Positions 6,670 through 11,467 of a DNA stretch of 11,467 bases are shown one piece after another. Both the position numbers and the translations under genes were made by a program. The DNA is from Pseudomonadota bacterium (lineage in GTDB: Bacteria; Pseudomonadota; Zetaproteobacteria; Mariprofundales; Mariprofundaceae). The notes below the pieces were generated by a model. That model made no database searches. It was not told the DNA's origin and saw only the letters and a list, made by a program, of their open reading frames with translations. The DNA lies in contig NVTQ01000030.1 in NCBI GenBank assembly GCA_002401635.1, positions 7,927-19,393 of the forward strand. The letters are read 5' to 3'. How positions within the stretch are numbered: the first letter of the stretch is position 1; each line of letters starts with the position of its first letter.

Positions 6670-6913
6670 AAAAATGCGTGATTGCAAGACTTGACCCCGA
6701 GGCTTTCCGGGGTATAAACAGTTTCTTCTGGTATCATTACCCCCCCCTAAACTTACGTCACTTGCCAATATTGATAGGATACCTGCCAAGGTTTAGTTTT
6801 TATTTTTTTCACAAAACACACTGAAATAGAAAGAGCAGGTAGCCATGCAATAAATCATACAGCCCTTATCAACCCTTGCAAGCATTTTGGATAGAGTTGT
6901 AGGTGCAAAGTGA
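6670..6913. other. Non-coding stretch between the antitoxin and the transposase remnant
   Basis: It holds the inverted repeat copy at 6677-6700. A short stem, ACCCCG/CGGGGT (6695-6712), has no T-run. A run of eight C lies at 6740-6747, and AT-rich sequence with no recognisable gene follows. Part of 6790-6913 may be decayed transposase sequence, but no frame is readable. Confidence 0.5.
6677..6700 (-). repeat. Dispersed repeat, third copy (inverted, 24 bp)
   Basis: Bases 6677-6700 are the exact reverse complement of 8646-8669. The core (CGGGGTCAAGTCTTGCAAT when read on the minus strand) is also at 11012-11030. This copy sits 7 bases after the antitoxin stop. Together with the copy at 8637-8665 it brackets the transposase remnant and the nucleotidyltransferase module in inverted orientation. 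Confidence 0.8.
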
Positions 6914-7093
6914 AAAAAACATGACTTCAGTGTATTCAAAGAAAGTCGCCTTTCTATTCATCCAGACTCTAAAATTTTAGCTGATTCAGGCCATCAAGGG
7001 CTGAAAAAATATCATGAGAACTCCATGATACCGATAAAAAAACAGAAAGGAATTCAGTGTTCTGTTAATCAGCATCTAAAATTGACCGCCTAA
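6914..7093 (+). pseudogene. Transposase remnant, IS5 family (ISL2/IS1031-like DDE)
   Basis: This frame reads KKHDFSVFKESRLSIHPDSK, then ILADSGHQGLKKYHENSMIPIKK, and ends at TAA 7091-7093. The pattern HDFxxFKES...HPxxxxLADSGxQGxxKxHxNSxxPxKK is the C-terminal catalytic part of ISL2/IS1031-type transposases; the second catalytic Asp is in ADSG. Only about 59 of an expected 260 or so residues remain. A stop codon (6911-6913) directly precedes the readable part and no terminal repeats were found, so this is a dead fragment. Confidence 0.7.
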
Positions 7094-7143
7094 TAGATAA
7101 AAACAGCGTCGAAATATGAGATTTTTCTATTGATGCCGTTGAA

Positions 7144-7686
7144 TTATCGAACCATAAGTGCTGCATCAAGGTCATTGACGTTTACGACACTGACCAAGCT
7201 GGTTTTTCTACCACCAACTTGGGTTTCATTGATGGCAAACACGTGTAAATCGACAAGTTTTTTAACACCATCAAACACACGACGATAGTCACGACCAATG
7301 GCTTTTGCCAATTGGTAGATACTCATGGGCTGTTGTTGCACCATGAAGGTTAATAAGTCTTGGTGTGTCTTTCTTAGTTTGAGCACATTGCCATTAAATC
7401 CGAATCGCCCAGAGCCTGTAACGATGGTTCCCCACTCATAATCCAACAATACTTTGCGTGGAAACTGTTCCGTGCCTCTGATTTCTGCCCACACACGAAC
7501 AAACACATCCTCATCAAGCAATTCAACCAAATCACTTGGCTTCATATAATGGAATGACAACACAGCCATATTGGTATGTCTTGGGCTTGATGGTGTGCGC
7601 ATAACATACAACCACTTTTCAAACGTAAGTTTAGGTCTATCCCAGAACGCACGAATACGATTCTCTTGCCAAATTTTTGTGTTCAT
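7144..7686 (-). CDS. Winged-helix protein paired with the nucleotidyltransferase (putative antitoxin/regulator)
   Basis: 180 residues. The C-terminal part (about 105-165) has a winged-helix DNA-binding domain: LLTFMVQQQPMSIYQLAKAI and GRDYRRVFDGVKKLVDLHVF, then a GGRKTSLVSVV wing. It resembles the HVO_A0114/MarR-like predicted DNA-binding proteins. The N-terminal 100 residues (MNTKIWQENRIRAFWDRPKL...) are unrecognised. Its ATG overlaps the stop of the nucleotidyltransferase gene (ATGA), so the two are translationally coupled. By analogy with AbiE, where a winged-helix antitoxin neutralises a nucleotidyltransferase toxin and represses the operon, this is the likely antitoxin. That role is inferred, and the order (toxin first) is the reverse of abiE. 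Confidence 0.72.
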   Translation of the reverse strand: MNTKIWQENRIRAFWDRPKLTFEKWLYVMRTPSSPRHTNMAVLSFHYMKPSDLVELLDEDVFVRVWAEIRGTEQFPRKVLLDYEWGTIVTGSGRFGFNGNVLKLRKTHQDLLTFMVQQQPMSIYQLAKAIGRDYRRVFDGVKKLVDLHVFAINETQVGGRKTSLVSVVNVNDLDAALMVR

Positions 7687-8366
7687 AATCTTTCTAATTC
7701 CTTGCGTATTGCTCTCACATTCACTTCAAAAGGCTTTATAGTTTCGATTTCATCAAAGTCTTCTAAAAGCACTATCCAATCCATGCTCTTGATACCAACC
7801 TCATACGATTCAGTGGGAAAGTTTGCACCATGCTTATTAATTTCAGTAATAAACTGGGGCACTGGTTTGTAAGTCGTGGATAACACATAAATATCAAACA
7901 AATCACGTGCCGCTTGCCGACCACCTTCTGGGTGCCCTGTAACACCAAGCCCAACCCCTGAAATTGTGCGCAACTTTCTATGCATCAAACCATCCAAGTC
8001 ATCCGTTAATACTGAAGCGGAACCCATATCCTTCCAAACCGTTGGAAACATCCCATCGTAAACATCTTCAATAAATGAAATTTTCAAAGGCAAGCCGTCA
8101 ACGTTAGTCATACCATGAATCTGAACAGCTATTCCATCTCTTTGGTCAATCTCGGTCTCTTCAACCTTAATGCCTGAATTTTTATTTAATTGATTCAATA
8201 AAATTTGAGGGTCAAATCGAGAATTCACAAAAAAATCCAAATCATAGGAAATGCGATGTTGTAAATAACATCGCGCTAAAGCTGTTCCTCCACAAAGAAG
8301 AACACCATCAAGGCTTTTAAACACCTGTTTAGCCACTTGTTCCTGAATATTATATAAATTCGTCAT
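7683..8366 (-). CDS. AbiEii/AbiGii-type nucleotidyltransferase, putative toxin
   Basis: 227 residues from the ATG at 8366; a GTG at 8375 would add three. Numbered from the GTG, the polymerase-beta-like motifs are visible. Motif I is GGTALARCYLQ (28-39), followed by R41-I-S43-Y-D45-L-D47-F, the RxSxDxDF pattern of AbiEii. A strand LPLKISF is at 96-101, and the later part has DLDGLMHRKLRT (K134) and RDLFDIYVL (R157, D158, D161). AbiEii-family proteins are nucleotidyltransferase toxins (some modify tRNA) in type IV-like toxin-antitoxin and abortive-infection systems. No strong Shine-Dalgarno site is present. The gene overlaps the winged-helix gene downstream, which supports a two-gene module. 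Target unknown. Confidence 0.85.
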   Translation of the reverse strand: MTNLYNIQEQVAKQVFKSLDGVLLCGGTALARCYLQHRISYDLDFFVNSRFDPQILLNQLNKNSGIKVEETEIDQRDGIAVQIHGMTNVDGLPLKISFIEDVYDGMFPTVWKDMGSASVLTDDLDGLMHRKLRTISGVGLGVTGHPEGGRQAARDLFDIYVLSTTYKPVPQFITEINKHGANFPTESYEVGIKSMDWIVLLEDFDEIETIKPFEVNVRAIRKELERL

Positions 8367-8401
8367 ATATGACACTTTATTTATTATGCTATATATGTCA
8401 A
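8362..8401 (-). promoter_or_regulatory. Candidate promoter and palindromic operator of the nucleotidyltransferase operon
   Basis: Read on the minus strand, TTGACA (8401-8396), 16 bases, then TAAAGT (8379-8374) forms a fair promoter whose start would fall at or beside the ATG at 8366. The perfect 12-bp palindrome GTCATATATGAC (8362-8373) spans the start codon. A related half, GACATATATAG (minus strand, 8399-8389), lies in the spacer. These could be binding sites for the winged-helix partner. Inferred from position. Confidence 0.45.
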
Positions 8402-8469
8402 TAGTTAAAATGGTATAGTGTAGGCTAAATACAGTTTCCTACTGTCTATAACTTAAGGTTTACATTACC

Positions 8470-8556
8470 ATGGGTAGCGACATAAAACTAAATGGTTGGG
8501 TGAAGTTGATAGCCCTCACATTAAAATATGGTATTATTTTAATGGTCTTCGTATAA
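8470..8556 (+). CDS. Possible small hydrophobic peptide (28 aa)
   Basis: An ATG ORF starting MGSDIKLNGWVKLIALTLKY and ending with a hydrophobic run (GIILMVFV), so it could form one membrane helix, as type I toxins and other small membrane proteins do. A TAAGG stretch lies about 11 bases upstream, rather far for a ribosome site. TGGTATAGT (8411-8419) resembles an extended -10 box. No homologue is recognised; it may be chance. Confidence 0.25.
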   Translation: MGSDIKLNGWVKLIALTLKYGIILMVFV

Positions 8557-8636
8557 GGTTCATTTCATCATTTTAACGAACAATAATTATCCCTTTCACA
8601 GACAGTCATAAAACACATGAATAAACCAACCATCGT

Positions 8637-8665
8637 AAAGAGACATCGGGGTCAAGTCTTGCAAT
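8637..8665 (+). repeat. 29-bp direct repeat, left copy
   Basis: Exactly repeated at 11002-11030 (29 of 29 bases). The match to the inverted copy at 6677-6700 covers 8646-8669. The core is CGGGGTCAAGTCTTGCAAT. The two direct copies bracket the TetR/DUF2269/methyltransferase unit. Confidence 0.85.
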
Positions 8666-8768
8666 CACGAAGGTTATAACGAGTTCAAAACCGAAGAGTT
8701 GTAAGGAGAGGTAAAGCAAATATGTATGATGTCCCTGCTTTTCCAAAGGATAGTTAAGTGTATTTAGT

Positions 8769-8802
8769 AAACTGTCACCGTAATTAAACTGTCACCGTAA
8801 TT
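8769..8802 (-). repeat. Tandem repeat, 2 x 17 bp
   Basis: AAACTGTCACCGTAATT occurs twice in perfect tandem (8769-8785 and 8786-8802). On the minus strand each reads AATTACGGTGACAGTTT, similar to the AAATTCGGGGACAGTAT repeats at 10861-10952 on the plus strand. The two arrays therefore face each other around the operon. Confidence 0.8.
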
Positions 8803-8841
8803 ACAAATCACTCTAAACACCAGATTCAACTATAACTCAGT

Positions 8842-9564
8842 TTAATAGATAAAAGGTATAAGCTTTTTCGTTTTTAAGGCGTATTCATCAAATTCTTGCC
8901 CATAACGTTCAGATAAGTAGGTATCCAACGCAGGTATATGCATATAGATAAACGACAACAACATAAGTATAGGTAAGCCCAACGCCCAGATGCTTTGCAC
9001 AAACAGCGCCCAGCCTGCAAACAACACCACATCGCCAAAGAAGTTAATGTGCATGGAATAACGAAATAAGCCCTCAGTATAGCAATGCCCTTTGCTATTG
9101 GGTTTACTTTTCCACCATTTTCTTTGCACCTCAGAGAAGCTATTCAAGAAAGAGCCAATCACGAGCAATGCTAAAGCAAGGGCATCTAGCGCATTCAGCT
9201 CAACAGCTGTATCTCGAAAAACACCTGCTCCTATAATGAGGAATCCAACCTCAAACATTGCGAAAAATGAAAGTAAACCAAACACTTCCGACCATTCAAC
9301 CTTTCTCACAAGCAAATATAACAAAGTAATACTGTGCCGAAGCCAATATAAAACAACGCAGCTAAACAATATATTAGCCCGTATAGGGTCGTGAACTTGC
9401 CATTGCTTATCTAGCACCGATCCCACCACAGCAGTACCATCAAAATAAATAAGCCATGCACAAGCCAACACGATAAGTAAATGTAGCAAAGAGAAAACCA
9501 GCTTTTCAGGTAATGATTTATGGTGCTCGCGATTAACACCACCTTTGGCTTGTTTTGATTTCAT
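8842..9564 (-). CDS. Integral membrane ICMT/DUF1295-like methyltransferase family protein
   Basis: 240 residues with about five or six hydrophobic segments. The C-terminal part follows the isoprenylcysteine methyltransferase / DUF1295 / steroid-reductase-C pattern: GLFRYSMHINFFGDVVLFAG, then a membrane hairpin and RYGQEFDEYALKTKKLIPFIY. The usual RHPxYxG reads YSMHINFFG here, so the His-Pro is altered. Actual activity and substrate are unknown. An ATG at 9576 overlaps the preceding stop. The ATG at 9564 is preferred because GGAGG lies 5 bases ahead of it, within the end of the DUF2269 gene region. It is last in the minus-strand operon, probably under TetR control. No clear terminator follows. 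Confidence 0.75.
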   Translation of the reverse strand: MKSKQAKGGVNREHHKSLPEKLVFSLLHLLIVLACAWLIYFDGTAVVGSVLDKQWQVHDPIRANILFSCVVLYWLRHSITLLYLLVRKVEWSEVFGLLSFFAMFEVGFLIIGAGVFRDTAVELNALDALALALLVIGSFLNSFSEVQRKWWKSKPNSKGHCYTEGLFRYSMHINFFGDVVLFAGWALFVQSIWALGLPILMLLSFIYMHIPALDTYLSERYGQEFDEYALKTKKLIPFIY

Positions 9565-9575
9565 ATTCGCCTCCA

Positions 9576-10046
9576 TTAGAATGGTTTGCCAAGCATAAGA
9601 TAGACAACAATTAAGCTTATAACAGTCGCCGTACTACCAATAGGCATAGCTTGCTTGAGCACTCTATTATAACGCTCATTGTAATCTTCATACTCAGCCA
9701 TTACATATTGCTCAGTAAGCGTTTCCATCTTTTTCTCCAGCTTAAAGCCCCATATAAATTCAAACACCAAAACAACCGTCAATACAACTGATGCCAATAG
9801 CCAATAATCATTGGAGGAAAACCCTGCTTGATAGGCAAGCAACGTGCCTGGAAGAATAATGAGGATAAAGCCAGGAAACATAATTAGCTTATTGATTGTC
9901 AGAATATTATTAAGCGAGTTAAACCGGTCTACTTTAGATCTTGCCTTCATCGCGGTGAAGTGAACCACACCATTACAAAATGTGGCACCCAGCATCATCA
10001 CCACACCAATCATATGAAAGAATTTAAGCCATAAATATATACTCAT
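9576..10046 (-). CDS. DUF2269-like integral membrane protein
   Basis: 156 residues with four likely membrane segments (about 5-30, 52-72, 80-102 and 135-153). A charged stretch lies between the third and fourth (KLEKKMETLTEQYVMAEYEDYNERY). The opening IYLWLKFFHMIGVVMMLGA, with a His in the first helix, is typical of DUF2269 and related small membrane proteins; their function is not established. The start overlaps the stop of the small basic ORF upstream (ATGA), and the methyltransferase start follows within 12 bases of its stop. The three thus form a tight operon divergent from tetR. Confidence 0.75.
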   Translation of the reverse strand: MSIYLWLKFFHMIGVVMMLGATFCNGVVHFTAMKARSKVDRFNSLNNILTINKLIMFPGFILIILPGTLLAYQAGFSSNDYWLLASVVLTVVLVFEFIWGFKLEKKMETLTEQYVMAEYEDYNERYNRVLKQAMPIGSTATVISLIVVYLMLGKPF

Positions 10047-10147
10047 CGCTTTGCACCCAAGCTTTGCTGCCCTTTAAGTTTCAAAACTTTTCTAGTCATT
10101 TTAATGCTTGTAAGTATTCTCGTTCTTCTTAGCTGTCTTCTTTGCAT
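10043..10147 (-). CDS. Small highly basic ORF (34 aa), first in the operon
   Basis: On the minus strand AAAGGAG (10160-10154) lies 6 bases before an ATG at 10147. This opens a 34-codon frame that begins MQRRQLRRTRILTSIKMTRK and ends at TGA 10045-10043. The stop overlaps the DUF2269 ATG as ATGA. It has seven Arg, five Lys and no acidic residues. It has the best ribosome site of the operon, while the DUF2269 start has only a weak one. Translation of this frame would therefore bring ribosomes to DUF2269 by coupling. It could be a translated leader, a genuine small basic protein or both. No homologue is recognised. The ORF start overlaps the -35 box of the divergent tetR promoter. Confidence 0.6.
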   Translation of the reverse strand: MQRRQLRRTRILTSIKMTRKVLKLKGQQSLGAKR

Positions 10148-10170
10148 TCTAAGCTCCTTTATTTTATACT
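10142..10170 (+). promoter_or_regulatory. Candidate tetR promoter
   Basis: TTGCAT (10142-10147), 17 bases, then TATACT (10165-10170) on the plus strand. The -10 box runs into the operator palindrome, so TetR binding would block it (autorepression). Confidence 0.5.
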
Positions 10171-10189
10171 GACCACTCGGTCATTATAA
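10164..10189. promoter_or_regulatory. TetR operator between divergent promoters
   Basis: A 26-bp palindrome with one mismatched pair: TGACC-ACTC-GGTCA (10170-10183) flanked by TTATA and TATAA arms. On the minus strand TATAAT (10188-10183) is a candidate -10 for the membrane-protein operon. On the plus strand TATACT (10165-10170) is a candidate -10 for tetR. One site therefore covers both. TGACC-N4-GGTCA resembles known TetR/AcrR-type operators. Confidence 0.75.
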
Positions 10190-10259
10190 AACGATAACTT
10201 ATGCTCTTGCCAAAGGATGTCAACAGTAACTACAAAAAGTAAAACGGGGTTAAAGCAGC

Positions 10260-10850
10260 ATGCCTAAAGTAGTCGACAAAGAACTGATGAATCAACAGAT
10301 TGTTTTTGCCGCATTGCAAGCATTTGTGAAACATGGTTTCCACAATACCAGCATGTCTAAAATCGCCTCTGAAATGGGAATTGCTAAAGGGACTCTATAT
10401 TTATACTTTAAGTCTAAAGACCAGCTTATAGAAGCAATCACCAAACAACATTTTCACAATCTGAAAGACAGACTGGTTTCGCAACAGAATTTCAACTCAG
10501 TAGAAGCCCTACTTTCTCATATCGAAGGCACACTGCTTATTTCAGATGAAGATAGTCAATTCATCCCTGTTTTCTTTGAGGTGTTTGGACCAAGCTTCTC
10601 ATCCGATAAATTTATCAATGAGTACAGCAATTTCTTTAATGAAATTGCACAATTTTACACCGAAAATCTTGAGTCCCTACAAACTCAAGGTTTGATTCAG
10701 CAAGACCTCAGTCCAAAATACTTTGGTAGAGTATTCGTCAGTATGTTAGATGGAATCATCCTTCATAAAGGCTTCTTTAAGATAAATAATACCGATTACA
10801 ATCTCATGGTAAAAGAAGTGATTAAGCTTCTAAGGTATGGTTTAAATTGA
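10260..10850 (+). CDS. TetR/AcrR-family transcriptional regulator
   Basis: 196 residues, a usual TetR length. The N-terminal DNA-binding domain has the helix-turn-helix at about 28-55: HNTSMSKIASEMGIAKGTLY followed by LYFKSKDQLIEAI. The C-terminal two thirds is helical and variable, the ligand-binding and dimer part; the ligand is unknown. It is divergent from the small-ORF/DUF2269/methyltransferase operon, with a 26-bp palindrome between the promoters. It most likely represses both itself and that operon until an inducer binds. GGGG lies about 11 bases before the ATG, a weak ribosome site. The gene is followed by repeats and no clear terminator. Confidence 0.92.
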   Translation: MPKVVDKELMNQQIVFAALQAFVKHGFHNTSMSKIASEMGIAKGTLYLYFKSKDQLIEAITKQHFHNLKDRLVSQQNFNSVEALLSHIEGTLLISDEDSQFIPVFFEVFGPSFSSDKFINEYSNFFNEIAQFYTENLESLQTQGLIQQDLSPKYFGRVFVSMLDGIILHKGFFKINNTDYNLMVKEVIKLLRYGLN

Positions 10851-10860
10851 TTGTAAATTC

Positions 10861-10952
10861 GTAAATTCGGGGACAGGTAAATTCGGGGACAGTATACTAT
10901 TTCAGACTCCAGAAATTCAAATTCGGGGACAGTATACTATTTCAGACTCCAG
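10861..10952 (+). repeat. Tandem repeats with GGGGACAG core
   Basis: GTAAATTCGGGGACAG occurs twice in tandem (10861-10876, 10877-10892). A 34-bp unit containing GGGGACAGTATACTATTTC occurs at 10879-10912 and exactly again at 10919-10952. Two related CGGGGACA copies follow at about 10979-11000. I recall motifs of this type near REP-associated (Y1) transposase genes in proteobacteria, but no such gene is in this window. Confidence 0.75.
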
Positions 10953-11001
10953 TAATTATTATTTACCTCTAAGGTGTCGGGGACACTGGTTTCGGGGACA
11001 C

Positions 11002-11030
11002 AAAGAGACATCGGGGTCAAGTCTTGCAAT
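11002..11030 (+). repeat. 29-bp direct repeat, right copy
   Basis: Identical to 8637-8665. It ends immediately before the small ORF and IS21-type end sequences, so it may mark the junction between the TetR unit and the insertion-sequence remnant. Confidence 0.85.
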
Positions 11031-11038
11031 ACAACATT

Positions 11039-11128
11039 TTATTGTAGTTTATGTCTAGCGTCAATTAACTTGTCCGGTCGGCGACAATTAGGATGTCCGG
11101 TTTTTGGTAGTGCAAAAGTAAGTTTCAT
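11039..11128 (-). CDS. Possible small ORF (29 aa) downstream of istB
   Basis: AAGGAG stands 6 bases before this ATG. The frame begins MKLTFALPKTGHPNCRRPDK and ends at TAA 11041-11039. It spans the TGTCCGGT repeats that look like insertion-sequence end sites, so coding may be coincidental. No homologue recognised. Confidence 0.3.
   Translation of the reverse strand: MKLTFALPKTGHPNCRRPDKLIDARHKLQ
11071..11101. repeat. Spaced direct repeats TGTCCGGT, likely IS21-type end sites
   Basis: TGTCCGGT occurs at 11071-11078 and 11094-11101, 23 bases apart, just downstream of the istB stop. IS21-family elements carry multiple short repeats at their ends for transposase binding and have istB near one end. 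The position and spacing fit; the true terminus is not resolved. Confidence 0.45.
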
Positions 11129-11146
11129 GTTTAGCTCCTTTTTAGG

Positions 11147-11380
11147 TTATGCGTTGTGAGATTGGGCGTAGCGCTTGCGGAAGCTTTCTGCCTGAATATC
11201 GATGATGATGCTGTGATGAACCAAGCGATCGACCGCAGCTACAGTCATCGAGCTGTCGGCGAAGATGTGATCCCATTGGGAGAAGGGTTGGTTTGATGTT
11301 ACAATCAGGCTGCCCGATTCGTAGCGATAGGATATAAGCTCAAATAATACATGCGTTTCAAAAACATCGGGGTCTACCAT
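11147..11380 (-). pseudogene. istB: IS21-family helper ATPase IstB, C-terminal fragment
   Basis: The open frame of 77 residues reads VFETHVLFELISYRYESGSL, then IVTSNQPFSQWDHIFADSSM and TVAAVDRLVHHS, ending ESFRKRYAQSHNA. This is the C-terminal third of IstB. It includes the SNxxFxxW segment with sensor Asn (residue 30) and the DRLxHH segment with Arg 52. IstB is the AAA+ ATPase that helps the IstA transposase pick targets. Beyond 11380 the frame breaks. A LGYYVKSN stretch in another frame (about 11390-11410) resembles the IDDLGYVK region of IstB, which suggests indels rather than a clean cut. The Walker motifs are not in the window. Confidence 0.75.
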
Positions 11381-11467
11381 TGGATTTTACATAGTAGCCG
11401 AGGTTAAGCATTCCTGCTAAGATAATAAATGGTAGGGGTGTGGCTCTTGGGGTCCGTAGGTCTTTTA
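11381..11467. other. Window end, unresolved
   Basis: Possibly decayed istB sequence (LGYYVKSN on the minus strand in a shifted frame). No open frame continues to the window edge with a recognisable product. Confidence 0.35.

Larger units (their letters stand above)
8376..8841. other. Intergenic stretch with a small ORF and repeats
   Basis: It holds the minus-strand promoter of the nucleotidyltransferase operon, a possible 28-codon ORF (8470-8556) and the 29-bp repeat at 8637-8665. An 11-codon ORF (8722-8757) follows AAGGAGAGG, too short to interpret. The 17-bp tandem repeat is at 8769-8802. No conventional gene is seen. Confidence 0.6.

Noticed and set aside
6740..6747. Run of eight C as a phase-variation tract
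   Set aside because: It is not inside or directly upstream of a recognisable gene, so there is nothing for slippage to switch.
6384..6789. Minus-strand ORFs over the antitoxin gene
   Set aside because: They are antisense to a clear XRE gene and have no motifs.
8722..8757. 11-codon ORF after AAGGAGAGG
   Set aside because: Good ribosome site but too short to assign, with no overlap or coupling to another gene; possibly the broken start of a lost gene.
6677..11030. CRISPR array made of the dispersed 29-bp repeats
   Set aside because: Copies are thousands of bases apart and in mixed orientation, and no cas gene is present.
10974..11159. 61-codon plus-strand ORF across the repeats and IS end
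   Set aside because: It runs through repeat sequence and antisense to the istB end and lacks a ribosome site and any motif.

Overview
The window looks like a piece of a proteobacterial chromosome (beta-, gamma- or zeta-like; this is inference) of moderate, roughly mid-40s GC by eye. The left half, to about 5.8 kb, is housekeeping. The right half is an accessory patchwork of toxin-antitoxin genes, small mobile elements, transposase remnants and dispersed repeats. The taxonomic guess rests on the psd-pssA-leuA order, the classical Shine-Dalgarno sites, a PilZ protein and the peptidoglycan recycling ligase Mpl.

Layout: the end of a phosphatidylserine decarboxylase gene (1-360) overlaps pssA (357-1136); together they make phosphatidylethanolamine. 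The 190 bases between pssA and leuA hold a complete transcription attenuator: a 25-codon Leu-rich leader peptide, a long antiterminator helix and a competing intrinsic terminator, then leuA (1327-2871). Convergent to leuA is a small PilZ protein (2888-3205). A gene-poor stretch (3206-3620) holds an imperfect inverted repeat and a 161-bp MITE-like element whose target duplication contains the stop codon of a carboxylesterase gene (3621-4298, minus). mpl (4386-5801) diverges from it.

Accessory half: a HigB/Gp49-type toxin gene (5914-6395) is split by a 160-bp MITE with perfect 18-bp terminal inverted repeats and a CTAG target duplication. Removing the element plus one CTAG restores an exact 105-aa reading frame. 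The adjacent XRE antitoxin gene is intact. A decayed IS5-family (ISL2/IS1031-like) transposase fragment follows (about 6914-7093). Next come, on the minus strand, an AbiEii-like nucleotidyltransferase gene and an overlapping winged-helix gene (8366 down to 7144), a candidate toxin-antitoxin or defence module whose gene order is reversed relative to classical abiE.

From 8.6 to 11.0 kb a TetR-controlled divergent unit (a 34-aa very basic small ORF, a DUF2269-like membrane protein and an ICMT/DUF1295-like membrane methyltransferase, with tetR on the other strand) lies between two exact 29-bp direct repeats. A 24-bp part of that repeat occurs a third time, inverted, beside the split toxin module. 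Tandem repeats containing GG(G/T)GACAG lie inside both borders. The window ends in the remains of an IS21-family element (istB C-terminal part and end-type repeats). The main leads are the leu attenuator, the MITE-split toxin gene, the reversed-order nucleotidyltransferase pair, the 34-aa basic small ORF and the shared repeat that borders each accessory module.
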